Assembly: GCA_020632695.1 (NCBI GenBank)
Contig: JACKFB010000002.1
Coordinates: forward strand, 248,001-312,000
Source of the DNA: Deltaproteobacteria bacterium
GTDB lineage: Bacteria > Myxococcota_A > UBA9042 > PHBI01 > JACKFB01
Reading direction: 5' to 3'
DNA length: 64,000 nucleotides
This document shows, in pieces, positions 15,790-26,222 of the stretch. The position numbers and the translations under genes are program-made. The first letter of the stretch is position 1. Every line of letters starts with the position of its first letter. The notes under the pieces are model-generated. The model saw only the letters and a list, made by a program, of their open reading frames with translations. It searched no databases and was not told the DNA's origin.

Positions 15790-17981
15790 CCCGACTCGTC
15801 GACGCCCTGGGCGAGCGGATCATCGGCACTGTCGAGCGGGTAGCTGCCGACAGCTTCACCGTGGCCGTTGACGTGGACGCGCCCCACGCCACGGCACTCA
15901 ACACTGGCACGCCGGAGCGGTTCCCGCGCGTGAATGGCTACCTGATCGTGCCCCACAGCGGGGGCGCCACGGTCGGGATCGTGTCGTCAGTGCGCATCGA
16001 GCGGTCGTCGTTCCCGAAGCGCAAGGGCCTGAAGGACTTCGATCTCGTCGACCTCCCGTTCCCGCAGCGTGTCGTCGTCGTGACGCCCATCGGTACCTTG
16101 CAGCGCCGCTACGTGGAGGGCAGCGACCACCAACTCGTCATGGAGCGCGGCGTCGACGTGTTCCCGTCGGTTGGAGACGCGGTGCACCTGCCGGGACCTG
16201 ACCAACTGACCGCCATCGTCGGCGCAGCGGACGAGGCGGCCGTTCCCATCGGCCGCTGCCCCCTCGCGGATGGGTTGGAGATCCGCGTCGACCCCGATCG
16301 GCTGTTCGGGCGCCACCTCGCAGTTCTCGGCAACACCGGTTCGGGCAAGTCCTGCTCGGTCGCGGGCCTAATCCGATGGTCGGTCGAGGCGGCCGTGGCG
16401 AAGGCTGGCCGGTGGCGAGGTCGGGTCGTCGTCCTCGACCCGAACGGAGAGTACGGGAGCACCTTCGAGGACTTGCCAGCCGACGTGCGGGTGTACCGCG
16501 TGACTCCGAAGGACGGTGAGGAGCAGCTCCGGGTCCCGGCGTGGCTCTGGAACGCCGATGAGTGGGCATCGTTCACGCGTGCCGCGCCCGGGGTGCAGCG
16601 CCCGATTCTCGTGGACGCGCTTCAGCGCGCCAGGGGAGCCGGCGATGCTTTCCGGGCCGACGACCAGAACGTGGGGGCGCTGCTCGTCACCCTCTTCGCG
16701 ATGGTCACAGAGGCGCGGCGTTCCGGGTCGTTTCGGCCAAAGGGGAACAACAATAGGGAGGCGTTCGCCGAGCTTCTTCGTAGTTTTCATCGGGATCTTC
16801 GCGGTGCGGTCGCGACGGCCAGGGGCGATGACGCACTTCGGGCGGCTCTCCAGCAAGTGGCCAGCCTCATCGACACTACAGAACGCAGTCACCGTCAGGG
16901 CCCGAAGGATAAGGACAAGGACCCCGATGACTGCTGGCATTCGGCCTTCGATGATTGCGAGGTCGCAGCGGTCCAAGAGCAGGTAGAAGCTATACTGAGG
17001 TCGTCCGGCTCAACGGTCACGACGCGCGTGGATGAGCACGCTCCTGTGAAGATGGACGTGCGTGCTCTCAGGCACTTGATCGACCTTGGTTCTCGGATGT
17101 CGAACATCCGCAACGCGGATCAGCACGCTTCGAGTTTGCTGCTTCGAGTCGAAATGCTGCTGGCGCAGGAGAGACTGCGAGCTGTCGCCGTGCCGGACAT
17201 CGAACCCACCCTCGCCGAGTGGCTCACCGAGCATCTTGCTTCGTCCGAACCCGAGCGCCGGCGCGGGTCGATTGTCGTGCTTGATCTTTCCCTGCTCCCT
17301 TCGGAGGTCACGCACACCGTTGCATCCGTGACATGCCGCATGGTGTTCGAGGCGCTGCAACGGCACCGGCGCCTTCTCGGAAGTCTGCTCCCCACGTGCC
17401 TCGTCATCGAGGAGGCCCATACGTTCGCGCACGCACGTCTCGGGACGGACGGCGCGAGCGCGCCCGCACAGCATTGCAGCGAGACGATTGAGAAGATCGC
17501 TCGGGAGGGGCGGAAATTCGGCCTTGGCATGGTCCTGTCGTCCCAGCGACCGTCGGAACTCTCGGCCACCGTGCTGTCACAATGCAACACCTTCCTGCTG
17601 CACCGAATCGTGAACGACCGCGACCAGGATCAAGTGCGCCGGCTTGTTCCCGACGGGCTTGGGGAGGTGCTGCGCGAGCTCCCGAGCCTGCCGACTCGAC
17701 GTGCCGTCCTGTTGGGCTGGGCCACCCCAGCGCCTGTCGTGGTCGAAATGCGCGCGCTGGACGAGAAGCACCGACCCAGGTCCAGTGACCCCGACTTCTG
17801 GCAGGCGTGGACGGAGCCGCCGGACTCGCAGCGCACGGTCGACTGGCAGGCGGTCGCCGACGAGTGGGTGGCGGGCGCCACGATCGGCGGGGACGGTTCG
17901 CCGGACGACGAGGCGTCCGACGGGGCGGAGCAGGACGCCGGGGAGCAGAGAGCAGCGGTTGAGGACGACCTCCCGTTCTGA
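15786..17981 (+). CDS. herA: HerA-type DNA translocase ATPase of a SIR2-HerA locus
   Basis: A 731-residue protein of the HerA/FtsK family. It has an N-terminal HAS-barrel-like region (IIGTVERVAADSFTVAVDV, then the PHSGGATVGIV strand), Walker A GNTGSGKSCS near residue 185, VVLDPNGEYG after the first strand, Walker B CLVIEEAH near 540, and a sensor region SSQRPSELSATVLSQCNT with a downstream arginine-rich segment. The family forms hexameric rings that move DNA; in defence loci it assembles with SIR2 or NurA-like partners. The reading frame is intact with no visible lesion, although its partner gene is truncated. The start ATG overlaps the partner's stop. Third-position GC looks lower than in flanking genes, in line with transfer. 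Confidence 0.88.
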   Translation: MTRLVDALGERIIGTVERVAADSFTVAVDVDAPHATALNTGTPERFPRVNGYLIVPHSGGATVGIVSSVRIERSSFPKRKGLKDFDLVDLPFPQRVVVVTPIGTLQRRYVEGSDHQLVMERGVDVFPSVGDAVHLPGPDQLTAIVGAADEAAVPIGRCPLADGLEIRVDPDRLFGRHLAVLGNTGSGKSCSVAGLIRWSVEAAVAKAGRWRGRVVVLDPNGEYGSTFEDLPADVRVYRVTPKDGEEQLRVPAWLWNADEWASFTRAAPGVQRPILVDALQRARGAGDAFRADDQNVGALLVTLFAMVTEARRSGSFRPKGNNNREAFAELLRSFHRDLRGAVATARGDDALRAALQQVASLIDTTERSHRQGPKDKDKDPDDCWHSAFDDCEVAAVQEQVEAILRSSGSTVTTRVDEHAPVKMDVRALRHLIDLGSRMSNIRNADQHASSLLLRVEMLLAQERLRAVAVPDIEPTLAEWLTEHLASSEPERRRGSIVVLDLSLLPSEVTHTVASVTCRMVFEALQRHRRLLGSLLPTCLVIEEAHTFAHARLGTDGASAPAQHCSETIEKIAREGRKFGLGMVLSSQRPSELSATVLSQCNTFLLHRIVNDRDQDQVRRLVPDGLGEVLRELPSLPTRRAVLLGWATPAPVVVEMRALDEKHRPRSSDPDFWQAWTEPPDSQRTVDWQAVADEWVAGATIGGDGSPDDEASDGAEQDAGEQRAAVEDDLPF

Positions 17982-18448
17982 CCGAAAGAAAGTGAGTCCG
18001 GGCACCCGTCCGGCCCCGAAATCATGGACCGCGCCTCGTCAGCGGCGGGTACCTCCACTGAATCACCCGCCGAAACGCTTCGCTCTCGCCCTACCGTGGT
18101 TGCCGTGAGCAAGTGGCCGCGACCCCGACCCTCAGCGGCATCGTCCTGTTCTGAGAACGGCGACGGTCGGCGAGGGAATGCCGGTCGCTGCCGACCCGGC
18201 GGTCCGATCGGCAAGGTTGGCCGGTGGGAGGCCATCCGACGAGCCGCAGAGATGCCGACGCCTTGCCGCAGCCGGCAACGCCGCGGCCGATCTTGGCCGC
18301 GCACGGCGCGTGGCGAGGTCCTCGCCGCGGGGGCCGCTGAGCCCTGTCCCCCAAGCTCACAGCGTCCGCACCCCACGCATCCGCGCACGTGAGCGCGCGG
18401 CAGCTCCCCGCCGGCAGCCGCCGCCTCCGCCGGGTGGAGGTACACTCT
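17982..18448. other. 467-bp intergenic stretch, no gene recognised
   Basis: Between the HerA stop and the TIR-kinase remnant. Several frames are open because of base composition, but none has a ribosome site, a recognisable motif or protein-like sequence. No inverted repeats or insertion-sequence ends stand out. It may be eroded island DNA. Confidence 0.5.
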
Positions 18449-18462
18449 CTATGGTCTATGAC

Positions 18463-20413
18463 CTAAGGCCGAGAGCCGGGGGCGGGGAGGACGACGCGAA
18501 AGCCCAGGTCGTTGCTCCGGAACGAAGGGAAGAACCGGCTGCGATAGGCCGCACGAGCCCCGGCCGCACCGCTGAACCAGGAACCGCCACGCACCACGCG
18601 CCACTGCCCGCTGGCCGGCCCCTGCGGGTCGGCGGCCGGGCTCTCGGCATAGTAGGAGGCGGAGTACCAGTCGGACGTCCACTCCCAAACATTGCCGTGC
18701 ACGTCGTACGACCTTGTGCTGGGGGCGTTCGTCACCGTCGCTCGTGCCGTCGGGGCTGCCCATCCGGAACGTGCCGGCTGGGATGGAGGCCCAGGCGGGC
18801 GCTGGGATGCCCAGCCTGGAGCCGCTGCCGGCGAGGTCCCGGAGGATGTCGAGCTGGGGCTCGCGGGCGCCCATGGCGAGCAGGGCGGCTCCCGCGAGTT
18901 GGAGGGCCTCGTCGCTGCGGTTGACGCTGGCGAAGTCGACGAGCGCGGGGATTGCTTCGGGCGGTGGTCTGGTGATGAGTCCTCGCACGACGTCCAGCGG
19001 CGGGCGAGGGTCTGGTTGGCGGTTCAGGACGGGTCGGCTCGGGCGAGGCGCGGGTGCGAGCAAGGCGTCGACAGCCGACGCCAGCTGCGCGATGGTTTGG
19101 GGGCGCTGCTTGGGGTCGAGTTGGAGCATCCACTCGATGGTCTCGCCGAGGCGGGTGACGAGGTCGGGGGGCTCGGCAGTCAGCGCGCGTTCGCGCTCTC
19201 TGGCTCGCAGGCCGGGGATGCTGCTGGCCTGGCCGGCGACGAGGTAGTGCAGCAGCATGCCCAGGGCCCAGAGGTCGCGGCGTTGCTCGTCGGAGCCTGT
19301 GGTCATGGGTGGGTAGTGCGGGGCGCCGCCGCCGATCTGCTCGGGGGGGACGTAGTTGACGGTGCCGACCAGGGCCTGGGTCTTGGTAAGGGAGTCGGGC
19401 TCGAGATCGCGGGCCAGCTCAAAGTCGATGAGGACCGGCAGCCAGGGGTTGGCGTTCGTGTCGACCAGTATGTTCCCGGGGGTGAGGTCGCGGTGCCAGA
19501 ACGGTGCGCCGGGGGCTTCGGTGTGAGCGTAGGCGACGGCGTCGACGATGCCGCGGAAGAACGCGATGCGGTCGAGAAGGGGACGACGGCTCAGGCCGCT
19601 ACGGTCGCGCTCGATGTCGCCGCCGTCTATCAACTCCGTCGCGTACCAGAGGTGGCCATTGGTGGTGCTGGCGGGCTCGACGAGGCGGGATATGCCTGGG
19701 TGACCGCCGCTGGCGGCCAGGCGGGCGAGCACTTCGGGGCCGCGGACGAAGCGGGGGCGCCCTCGCTCGTCGTCTGCCGGGTCGGCGCGGGGGCGATAGA
19801 CCTTGATGGCGGCTTGCTTGCCGTCGGGGGTCACCCCGCGGAAGACCGCACCGTATCCGCCTTCGCCGAGCTTCTCGCCCAGGGTCCAGCAGCCGAGGCG
19901 AGTGCCGTGCACCGGGGGCCAGGTGGGGCTGGAGGCCGGCTTGGGAGACAGGGGCTCGTCCGGGGGACCAGCGGCGAGGTCGATGCCCAGGTGGTCCAAC
20001 GCCGCGGTCACGACCTGCACCCAACCGTCGTCCTGGTGGGCCAGCTTCACCAATGGCGTCTCTCGCTTCTTCTCCTGGGGGAGGAGCTGCAGCGAGCCGA
20101 CCAGCGGCCGGAAGACGCAGGCCCGGAGCAGCACCGGCACCAGGTGCTTTCGCTGGTCGCGCGCGCGGCGGAACTCCCACTTGCACCACTCGCTGGCGAC
20201 GTAGCCGTTGCTAAGGACCGCGACGACGACGGCCGCTGCCTCCAGCGCAGCCTTGACCTCGTCGGGCACCTTCGTGCCCGCCTTGACGCGCATGTCGTGC
20301 CAGATGGTGATGTCCCAGCCGGTCTCGGGATCGACCAGCGGCGCCAGGTGACGGCGGAGCTGCTCCACATGGTCGAAGTCGTCGTGACTGTAGCTGATGA
20401 AGATGCCAGGCAT
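18463..20413 (-). pseudogene. TIR - Ser/Thr kinase - FGE-sulfatase fusion, broken by an internal deletion and frameshift
   Basis: From ATG 20413 the protein reads a TIR domain (about 1-135: FISYSHDD at the start, catalytic-type Glu80 in SEWCKWEF). A protein kinase follows (about 185-455: GEGGYGAVF, AIKVY, FWHRDLTPGNIL, LIDFELAR with DFE in place of DFG, YVPPEQ), then a linker, then the opening of a formylglycine-generating-enzyme-like domain (GTFRMGSPDG, DERPQHKV). At about 18705-18715 the frame jumps: the continuation YDVHGNVWEWTSDW, RVVRGGSW and DLGFRVVL lies in another frame ending at 18463. Roughly 130-150 residues of the FGE domain are missing between HKV and YDVHGN. The main frame continues as nonsense to 18449. 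This is probably a former conflict or defence effector. The TIR and kinase parts remain intact and could still be made. Confidence 0.82.
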
Positions 20414-20530
20414 CGGCTCGGGGGGAGGTGGGGAAAGCCGACACTAGCGCATGCGGCCGGCGCGTCCCAGGGGACAGCGTCGCGCACTCGGAGACCCGGT
20501 CGAAACGCGGTACCCGGTACGGCGCGTGAG

Positions 20531-20953
20531 GTGATCCGCGAGGAGACCCGGGACGCTGGCGAGGAAGACGGGGATCTTTCCGCGGAGAGATCGGACGCCC
20601 TCGTGCAGCTCGCCGAGAGCTGGCTCGCGCACGGGCCGGGCGAGCTGGCGGGGGGAGAGCGGCATCAGGTCATCGTGCACGTCGACGCCGCGACGCTCGC
20701 CGTCCCGGAGACCGACGGCCGGAGTGCGGTCGAGGGCGGGCCGCGCCTGGCTCCCGAGACGGCGCGGAGGCTGGCCTGCGATGCGAGCCGCGTCGGCGTC
20801 ACCCACGGTGAGCGGGGCGAGCCGCTGTCCATCGGCCGCCGCTCTCGCACCATTCCCTCGGCCATCGGACGCGCGTTGCGGATTCGCGACGGGGGCTGCC
20901 GGTTTCCCGGCTGCCAGAACCGCGCGTTCCAAATCGTTCACAGATATCTGTAA
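20531..20953 (+). pseudogene. DUF222/13E12-repeat HNH endonuclease fragment
   Basis: This stretch encodes the middle of a 13E12-repeat/DUF222 protein: SDALVQLAESWL, QVIVHVDAATLAV, GPRLAPETARRLACDASRVG, GEPLSIGRRSRTIPSAIGRAL and RDGGCRFPGC. Both ends are lost. The long N-terminal DUF222 part is absent and the reading frame ends in IVHRYL, just before where the HNH histidines should follow CRFPGC. The 3' break coincides with the start of the 46-bp palindrome at 20926. These proteins are often mobile and occur in many copies in Actinobacteria, so a transferred relic is likely. Confidence 0.75.
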
Positions 20954-20971
20954 GTGTGAACGGTTTGGAAC
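20926..20971. repeat. 46-bp palindrome at the break point of the HNH fragment
   Basis: The left arm at 20926-20942 begins GTTCCAAATCGTTCACA and the right arm at 20955-20971 is its complement with 16 of 17 positions paired. The loop (20943-20954) contains GATATC. It is notably AT-richer than its surroundings. It replaces the expected coding sequence of the HNH domain. It could be an element end, a small non-autonomous insertion or an operator-like site. Confidence 0.7.
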
Positions 20972-20991
20972 GCCCGGGCGCTGAAAACAGA

Positions 20992-21022
20992 AGAGCCCCG
21001 CGGTCTCTAGACCCGGGGCTCT
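20992..21022 (-). terminator. Rho-independent terminator for the minus-strand operon
   Basis: The stem AGAGCCCCG (20992-21000) pairs perfectly with CGGGGCTCT (21014-21022). On the minus strand it is followed by a T-rich TTCTGTTTTC. It lies 27 nt past the stop of the 103-residue gene and is well placed to end the operon that runs from about 29.3 kb. Confidence 0.75.
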
Positions 21023-21048
21023 TCGGCGCACGCGGCTTTCGCCGGGTG

Positions 21049-21360
21049 TCAGAACTTCTTGAGCTCGTCGATGATGGCTCGCTTGAGGGCGTTGCCTTCC
21101 AGCGGGGCCTGGACCACCGCTGGCGGGCGGAGGCGGCGCAGGGCGTCGGCCTCCAGGGTCGCCAGCTTGGTCGCCAGCTCGGCGTCATCCTGACCTCGGA
21201 ACACCAGCTTGGCGCTCGGGGGCTCGGACAGGCCGAGGCGCATGCGCACGAGCTGCTCCTCTGCTACGGTCAGGTCCGCCTTGCGGAGGGCCTTGCGCAG
21301 CTCGGTGCGGGTCGTGGCACGACGAGTCTCGGTCGTCGTGGTCTTGGTCGGGCTACTCAC
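21049..21360 (-). CDS. Small basic/helical protein, 103 aa, unknown
   Basis: Starts at GTG 21360 with GGAGG 8 nt upstream. The N-terminus is Thr-rich and basic (TKTTTTETRRATTRTELRKA). The rest is helical with conserved-looking character (DLTVAEEQLVRMRLGLSEPP, then AKLVFRGQDDAEL and ALKRAIIDELKKF at the end). There is no signal peptide or membrane segment. The region around EEQLVRMRLGL resembles segments seen in small regulators but I cannot name a family. It is the last gene before a strong terminator and follows the FHA/sigma-54 regulator after 173 nt, so it may have its own promoter. Confidence 0.65.
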   Translation of the reverse strand: MSSPTKTTTTETRRATTRTELRKALRKADLTVAEEQLVRMRLGLSEPPSAKLVFRGQDDAELATKLATLEADALRRLRPPAVVQAPLEGNALKRAIIDELKKF

Positions 21361-21533
21361 GTGATGTTCCTCCACACGGCAACGCCACAGGTTCGAAGTG
21401 ATCCCCCCCACACGCGTCGAGAGTGAGGATAGGGGGAACACCGGGTCGCGTCGAAAAAATCGCTCGGAAGGCTCTGCCGGGGGTCCGGGGCCCGGCCGTG
21501 GAGCCGGACCTCGCGGCCAAGTCGACGAAGTCT

Positions 21534-22916
<1,383 letters not shown>

Positions 22917-22971
22917 GCACCCGACGCGGGGAAGACGGCGCAGCGTGTGGGGGAGCCGCCGCCCCCGGCGC

Positions 22972-24852
22972 TCACTCCGGGTCGGGCGGGACGGGATCCG
23001 GGTGCTCGTTCTCCACGGCGCTCACCTGCTTCAGGTTCACTGCGTCGCCAGCGACCACCGTGAAGGGAATGGTACGCCCCGGGCCGGGCCCGGTCACCAG
23101 GGTGAGGGTGTGCGGACCGGCCGGCAGCGGGAGCTCCCGGACCAGGTTGGTACTGGACTTGGGAAGCTGCTTGCCGTCGATGAGGACGGTGGCGCTCGCC
23201 GGGTAGTATCGGAAGCTCACGGTGCCGGTGCCGACCGGCTCGCGGGGCGGCCGCGGGGGCGCGGTGCGCTCGCCTGCGGGCGCCAGGTGCTCGGCGGGCT
23301 GCGACGGCGGCGCGGGGGCGGGCAGCGGCAGGGAGGCGAGGACCAGGCCGACCTGGCGTCCGGCGTCCACCGGCGCGGCTGGAGTTTCGGGCGCGGCCTC
23401 GGCGGGCGCGGCCTCGGCCTCGGGCGGGGCCAGCGGCGCGGCCTCGGCCACAGGTGGCGAGAGCCGCGCGGCGGGCGGGCTGGCGGCCAGGGCGGGCTCG
23501 GGGCTGGCCTCGGCGGCGATGATCTTCCGCTCGGAGGAGTCGCCCGGCGCGAAGGAGAGCCAGAGCAGGAACGCCACCGAGCCCAGCAGCAGCACGTTCA
23601 GGGCGATGAGCAGGCCGAAGGCGCCCAGCAGCTTGCGCCCGGGAGGCGGCAGCGGCGGGATGGTCCCGCTCTCGGCGCCGCCCGCCGACAGCGGCGTGGA
23701 GGTGGGCGTGCGCGCGGGGGTGGCCAGGGTGGACGCGCCCGGCGCCCCCTCGAAGGCGGCCAGGGCGCCCGAGGCGGCGGAGGGCCGCTCGGCGAGGGGC
23801 GCCGGGGCCACGCTCACCGTCGCGGGGGCGCGCGCCGGCTTGCCCGACTCCAGCGACAGCCGCAGCGCGTCGTCCAGGGACAGCCCGGCCGACGAGGGGG
23901 CCCGCAACCCTTCGGGCGCCGCGTCGAGGACGTCGGCGACCCAGTCACCGATCTCCCGCGCGCCGACCAGCTCGCCCACGCGGAAGAGGTGGGCGTGCAG
24001 CGCCCGCGCCGCGTCGCCCGCGGTGGGGAAGCGCTGCTCGGGCTCCTTGGCCAGCATGCGGTCGACGGCGCCGGTGATCTCGGCGGGGAGATCGGGCCGC
24101 GCCTCGGCCAGCGGCGGCGCAGGCGCGTGGCGGATGCGGTCGAGGGTCTCCAGGTCGCTGGCGCCGTCGAAGGGGCGGCGGCCGACCAGCATCTCCCAGG
24201 CCACGACCCCGACGGCGAACTGGTCGCTGCGGGCGTCCAGCGGCGCGCCCGCCGCCTGCTGCGGGGACATGTAGCCGAACTTGCCCTGCAGCGCGCCCGA
24301 GACCGAGGTGCCCAGCCGGTCGGTGGCCCGCGCGATGCCGAAGTCGACCAGCTTCACCTCGCCCGAGCGCGAGACCATCACGTTGGAGGGCGTCACGTCG
24401 CGGTGGATGATGCCCAGCGCCCGCCCGTCGTCGCCCTTCTTCGCGTGGGCATAGTCCAGGGCCTCGAGGACGCGGACCAGCACGCCGACGGTCACCTCCG
24501 TCGACGGGCGCACGTCCAGGGCCCAGGCCAGCCGCAGCAGGTCGCGCAGGTCGCGGCCGTCGACGTGCTCCATCGCCAGGAAGGTGACGCCGCCCTCCTC
24601 GCCCATGTCGAGGATCTGCGCGATGCCGGCGTGCCGGAGCTGGACGACGAGCCGCCCCTCGTCGGTGAAGCGCCGCACGAAGGAGTGGTTGTCGGCCAGG
24701 TGCGGCAGGATCTTCTTGATGACCACCTGCTTCTCGAAGCCGCCCGGGCCGGTGGTGCGCGCGAGGAACACCTCGCCCATTCCGCCGGCGCCGACGCGCT
24801 CCAGCAGCTCATAACGGCCGATTCGGCCCAGGATCGGTGGGTCCTGGCTCAT
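22972..24852 (-). CDS. Transmembrane Ser/Thr protein kinase with PEGA-like C-terminus
   Basis: A 626-residue protein. The kinase domain (about 8-275) has glycine loop GAGGMGEVF, the ATP lysine in VVIKKILPH, HRDVTPSNVMV, DFGIARA and the segment GKFGYMSPQQA. A variable linker is rich in Ala/Pro/Ser. One transmembrane helix lies near 410-430 (GLLIALNVLLLGSVAFLLWL). A Pro/Ala-rich stalk leads to a C-terminal PEGA-like fold (FRYYPASATVLIDGKQLP, then ELPLPAGPHTLTLV) on the outside. The ATG at 24852 overlaps the TGA of the HExxH gene. Kinases of this Hanks type in myxobacteria commonly signal to FHA regulators such as the next gene. Confidence 0.93.
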   Translation of the reverse strand: MSQDPPILGRIGRYELLERVGAGGMGEVFLARTTGPGGFEKQVVIKKILPHLADNHSFVRRFTDEGRLVVQLRHAGIAQILDMGEEGGVTFLAMEHVDGRDLRDLLRLAWALDVRPSTEVTVGVLVRVLEALDYAHAKKGDDGRALGIIHRDVTPSNVMVSRSGEVKLVDFGIARATDRLGTSVSGALQGKFGYMSPQQAAGAPLDARSDQFAVGVVAWEMLVGRRPFDGASDLETLDRIRHAPAPPLAEARPDLPAEITGAVDRMLAKEPEQRFPTAGDAARALHAHLFRVGELVGAREIGDWVADVLDAAPEGLRAPSSAGLSLDDALRLSLESGKPARAPATVSVAPAPLAERPSAASGALAAFEGAPGASTLATPARTPTSTPLSAGGAESGTIPPLPPPGRKLLGAFGLLIALNVLLLGSVAFLLWLSFAPGDSSERKIIAAEASPEPALAASPPAARLSPPVAEAAPLAPPEAEAAPAEAAPETPAAPVDAGRQVGLVLASLPLPAPAPPSQPAEHLAPAGERTAPPRPPREPVGTGTVSFRYYPASATVLIDGKQLPKSSTNLVRELPLPAGPHTLTLVTGPGPGRTIPFTVVAGDAVNLKQVSAVENEHPDPVPPDPE

Positions 24853-25466
24853 GTTCGAGGATCACTCGCGGGGGCAGGGGCCGTCGGGGCGGAGCGGGCC
24901 TCGAGGTGGTCGAGGGTGCGCCCGATGGCTCGCCGGATGGTCTTAGCACGGACCCACATCCAGACGTAGTCGGGGCCGGTGAAGCGCCGCACGATATGCT
25001 CGGCCAGGGCCGGGTCGCGCGCGGCGGCGGGGCCACGCACCTCCCAGGTCGCGGCCAGGGTCTCGCGGTAGGCCTCCCACTCGATGAGCGCGCGTCCGCC
25101 CGCGAAGAGCACCGGCACCGGCAGCAGCAGGTAGATCAGCGCCATGCCCGGCCAGGTGAAGCGGCGGAACTGGGCGATGTGGACGGCCTCGTGGCGCATG
25201 ATGCAGTAGCGCTCGGCCGCCGGCATCGCGTCCCAGCGGTCGGGCACGTAGACCCGCGCGCCCAGGGTGGTGATGTAGCGGTCGAGGAAGCTCGACTGCC
25301 GCCCGCCGGTGATGAGGCGCAGGGCCCGGTCGAGCACGCGGCTCAGCGGACTCTCGGACTTGCGCACGATGCGGAAGCCCGCGTGGCGCGCGCGCAGGGT
25401 GTCCAGGAAGGACTGGTAGAGCGCCTCGTGCGGATCGCCGGGCGCGCTCGCGCTGGCCCCGCTCAC
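24849..25466 (-). CDS. HExxH putative membrane-associated zinc protease
   Basis: A 205-residue protein starting at GTG 25466, which overlaps the dapB TGA. The zinc-site motif MRHEAVHIAQF is near residue 92, followed at once by a hydrophobic segment (MALIYLLLPVPVLFAGGRAL) and then a Glu-containing helix (IEWEAYRETLAA) that could supply the third zinc ligand. The N-terminal part (FRIVRKSESPLSRVLDRALR, then ITTLGARVYVPDRW) is typical of small minigluzincin-like domains. No signal peptide is evident. Function unknown. Its place between dapB and the kinase reflects operon packing rather than an obvious pathway. Confidence 0.65.
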   Translation of the reverse strand: MSGASASAPGDPHEALYQSFLDTLRARHAGFRIVRKSESPLSRVLDRALRLITGGRQSSFLDRYITTLGARVYVPDRWDAMPAAERYCIMRHEAVHIAQFRRFTWPGMALIYLLLPVPVLFAGGRALIEWEAYRETLAATWEVRGPAAARDPALAEHIVRRFTGPDYVWMWVRAKTIRRAIGRTLDHLEARSAPTAPAPASDPRT

Positions 25467-26221
25467 GGCGTCCTGAGCACGTCCAGCATGGCGTAGCGCC
25501 CCGGAGCGCGCCCCGGAGCGGCCAGCCACGCGGCCGCCCGCAGCGCCCCCCGAGCGAAGATGTCGCGGTCGGTGGCGCGGTGGGTGAGGCTGACCTGCTC
25601 GCCCGTGCCCAGGTAGTAGACGGTGTGCTCGCCGACCACGTCGCCGCCGCGCACGGTCGCGACGCCGATCTCCGCGTCGGTGCGCGGTCCGATGATGCCG
25701 TTGCGCTCGGCGCGGGCGGCGGCCTCGTAGCTGGAGCCGCGAGCCTCGGCCAGCACCTCCACCAGGCGGCGGGCGGTCCCCGAGGGCGCGTCGACCTTGT
25801 GGCGGTGATGGGCCTCGACCACCTCCAGGTCGAAGCCGGCGCCGAGCATGGTGGCCAGCTCGCCGGCCAGGGCGAACAGCGCGTTGACGCCGATCGAGTA
25901 GTTGGGGGCGAAGACGACCGGCACCTCGGCGGCGGCGGCGTCGACGGCGCTCAGGTCGGCGGGCTCGAGGCCCGTGGTGCCGAGGGCGAGCGGCACGCGG
26001 TGGGCGCGGCACCACTGAGCGGTGGACGCGACCAGCTCGCGCACCGAGAAGTCGATCACGCAGTCCACGCCGGCGGGGTCCAGCGCCTCGATGGGCGGCG
26101 TGCCGCGGTCCACCGAGGCCGTGACCGCGAGCTCCGGGTGCGCGTCGGCCAGCGCGGCCAGCCGGCGCCCCATGCGACCGTGGGCGCCGATGAGGGCCAG
26201 ACGGGTGGGAGCAGGCGCCAC
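25463..26221 (-). CDS. dapB: 4-hydroxy-tetrahydrodipicolinate reductase
   Basis: A 252-residue protein, normal for the family. The NAD(P)-binding motif GAHGRMGRR is at the N-terminus; the middle carries DFSVREL, GTTGLE, FAPNYSIGVN and the catalytic segment VEAHHRHKVDAPSGTA. It reduces the DapA product in the diaminopimelate/lysine pathway, supplying peptidoglycan precursor. The start is GTG 26221, 1 nt after the dapA stop, and the end overlaps the HExxH gene (GTGA). Cytosolic. Confidence 0.96.
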   Translation of the reverse strand: MAPAPTRLALIGAHGRMGRRLAALADAHPELAVTASVDRGTPPIEALDPAGVDCVIDFSVRELVASTAQWCRAHRVPLALGTTGLEPADLSAVDAAAAEVPVVFAPNYSIGVNALFALAGELATMLGAGFDLEVVEAHHRHKVDAPSGTARRLVEVLAEARGSSYEAAARAERNGIIGPRTDAEIGVATVRGGDVVGEHTVYYLGTGEQVSLTHRATDRDIFARGALRAAAWLAAPGRAPGRYAMLDVLRTP

Positions 26222-26222
26222 C

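Noticed and set aside
17630..18445. A 271-codon minus-strand open frame after HerA
   Set aside because: Half lies antisense to HerA; composition is Arg/Ser/Pro-rich with no motif or start signal.
25467..26015. Longer N-terminus for the HExxH protein
   Set aside because: The upstream frame is antisense-type shadow within dapB; the GTG overlapping the dapB stop is the natural start.
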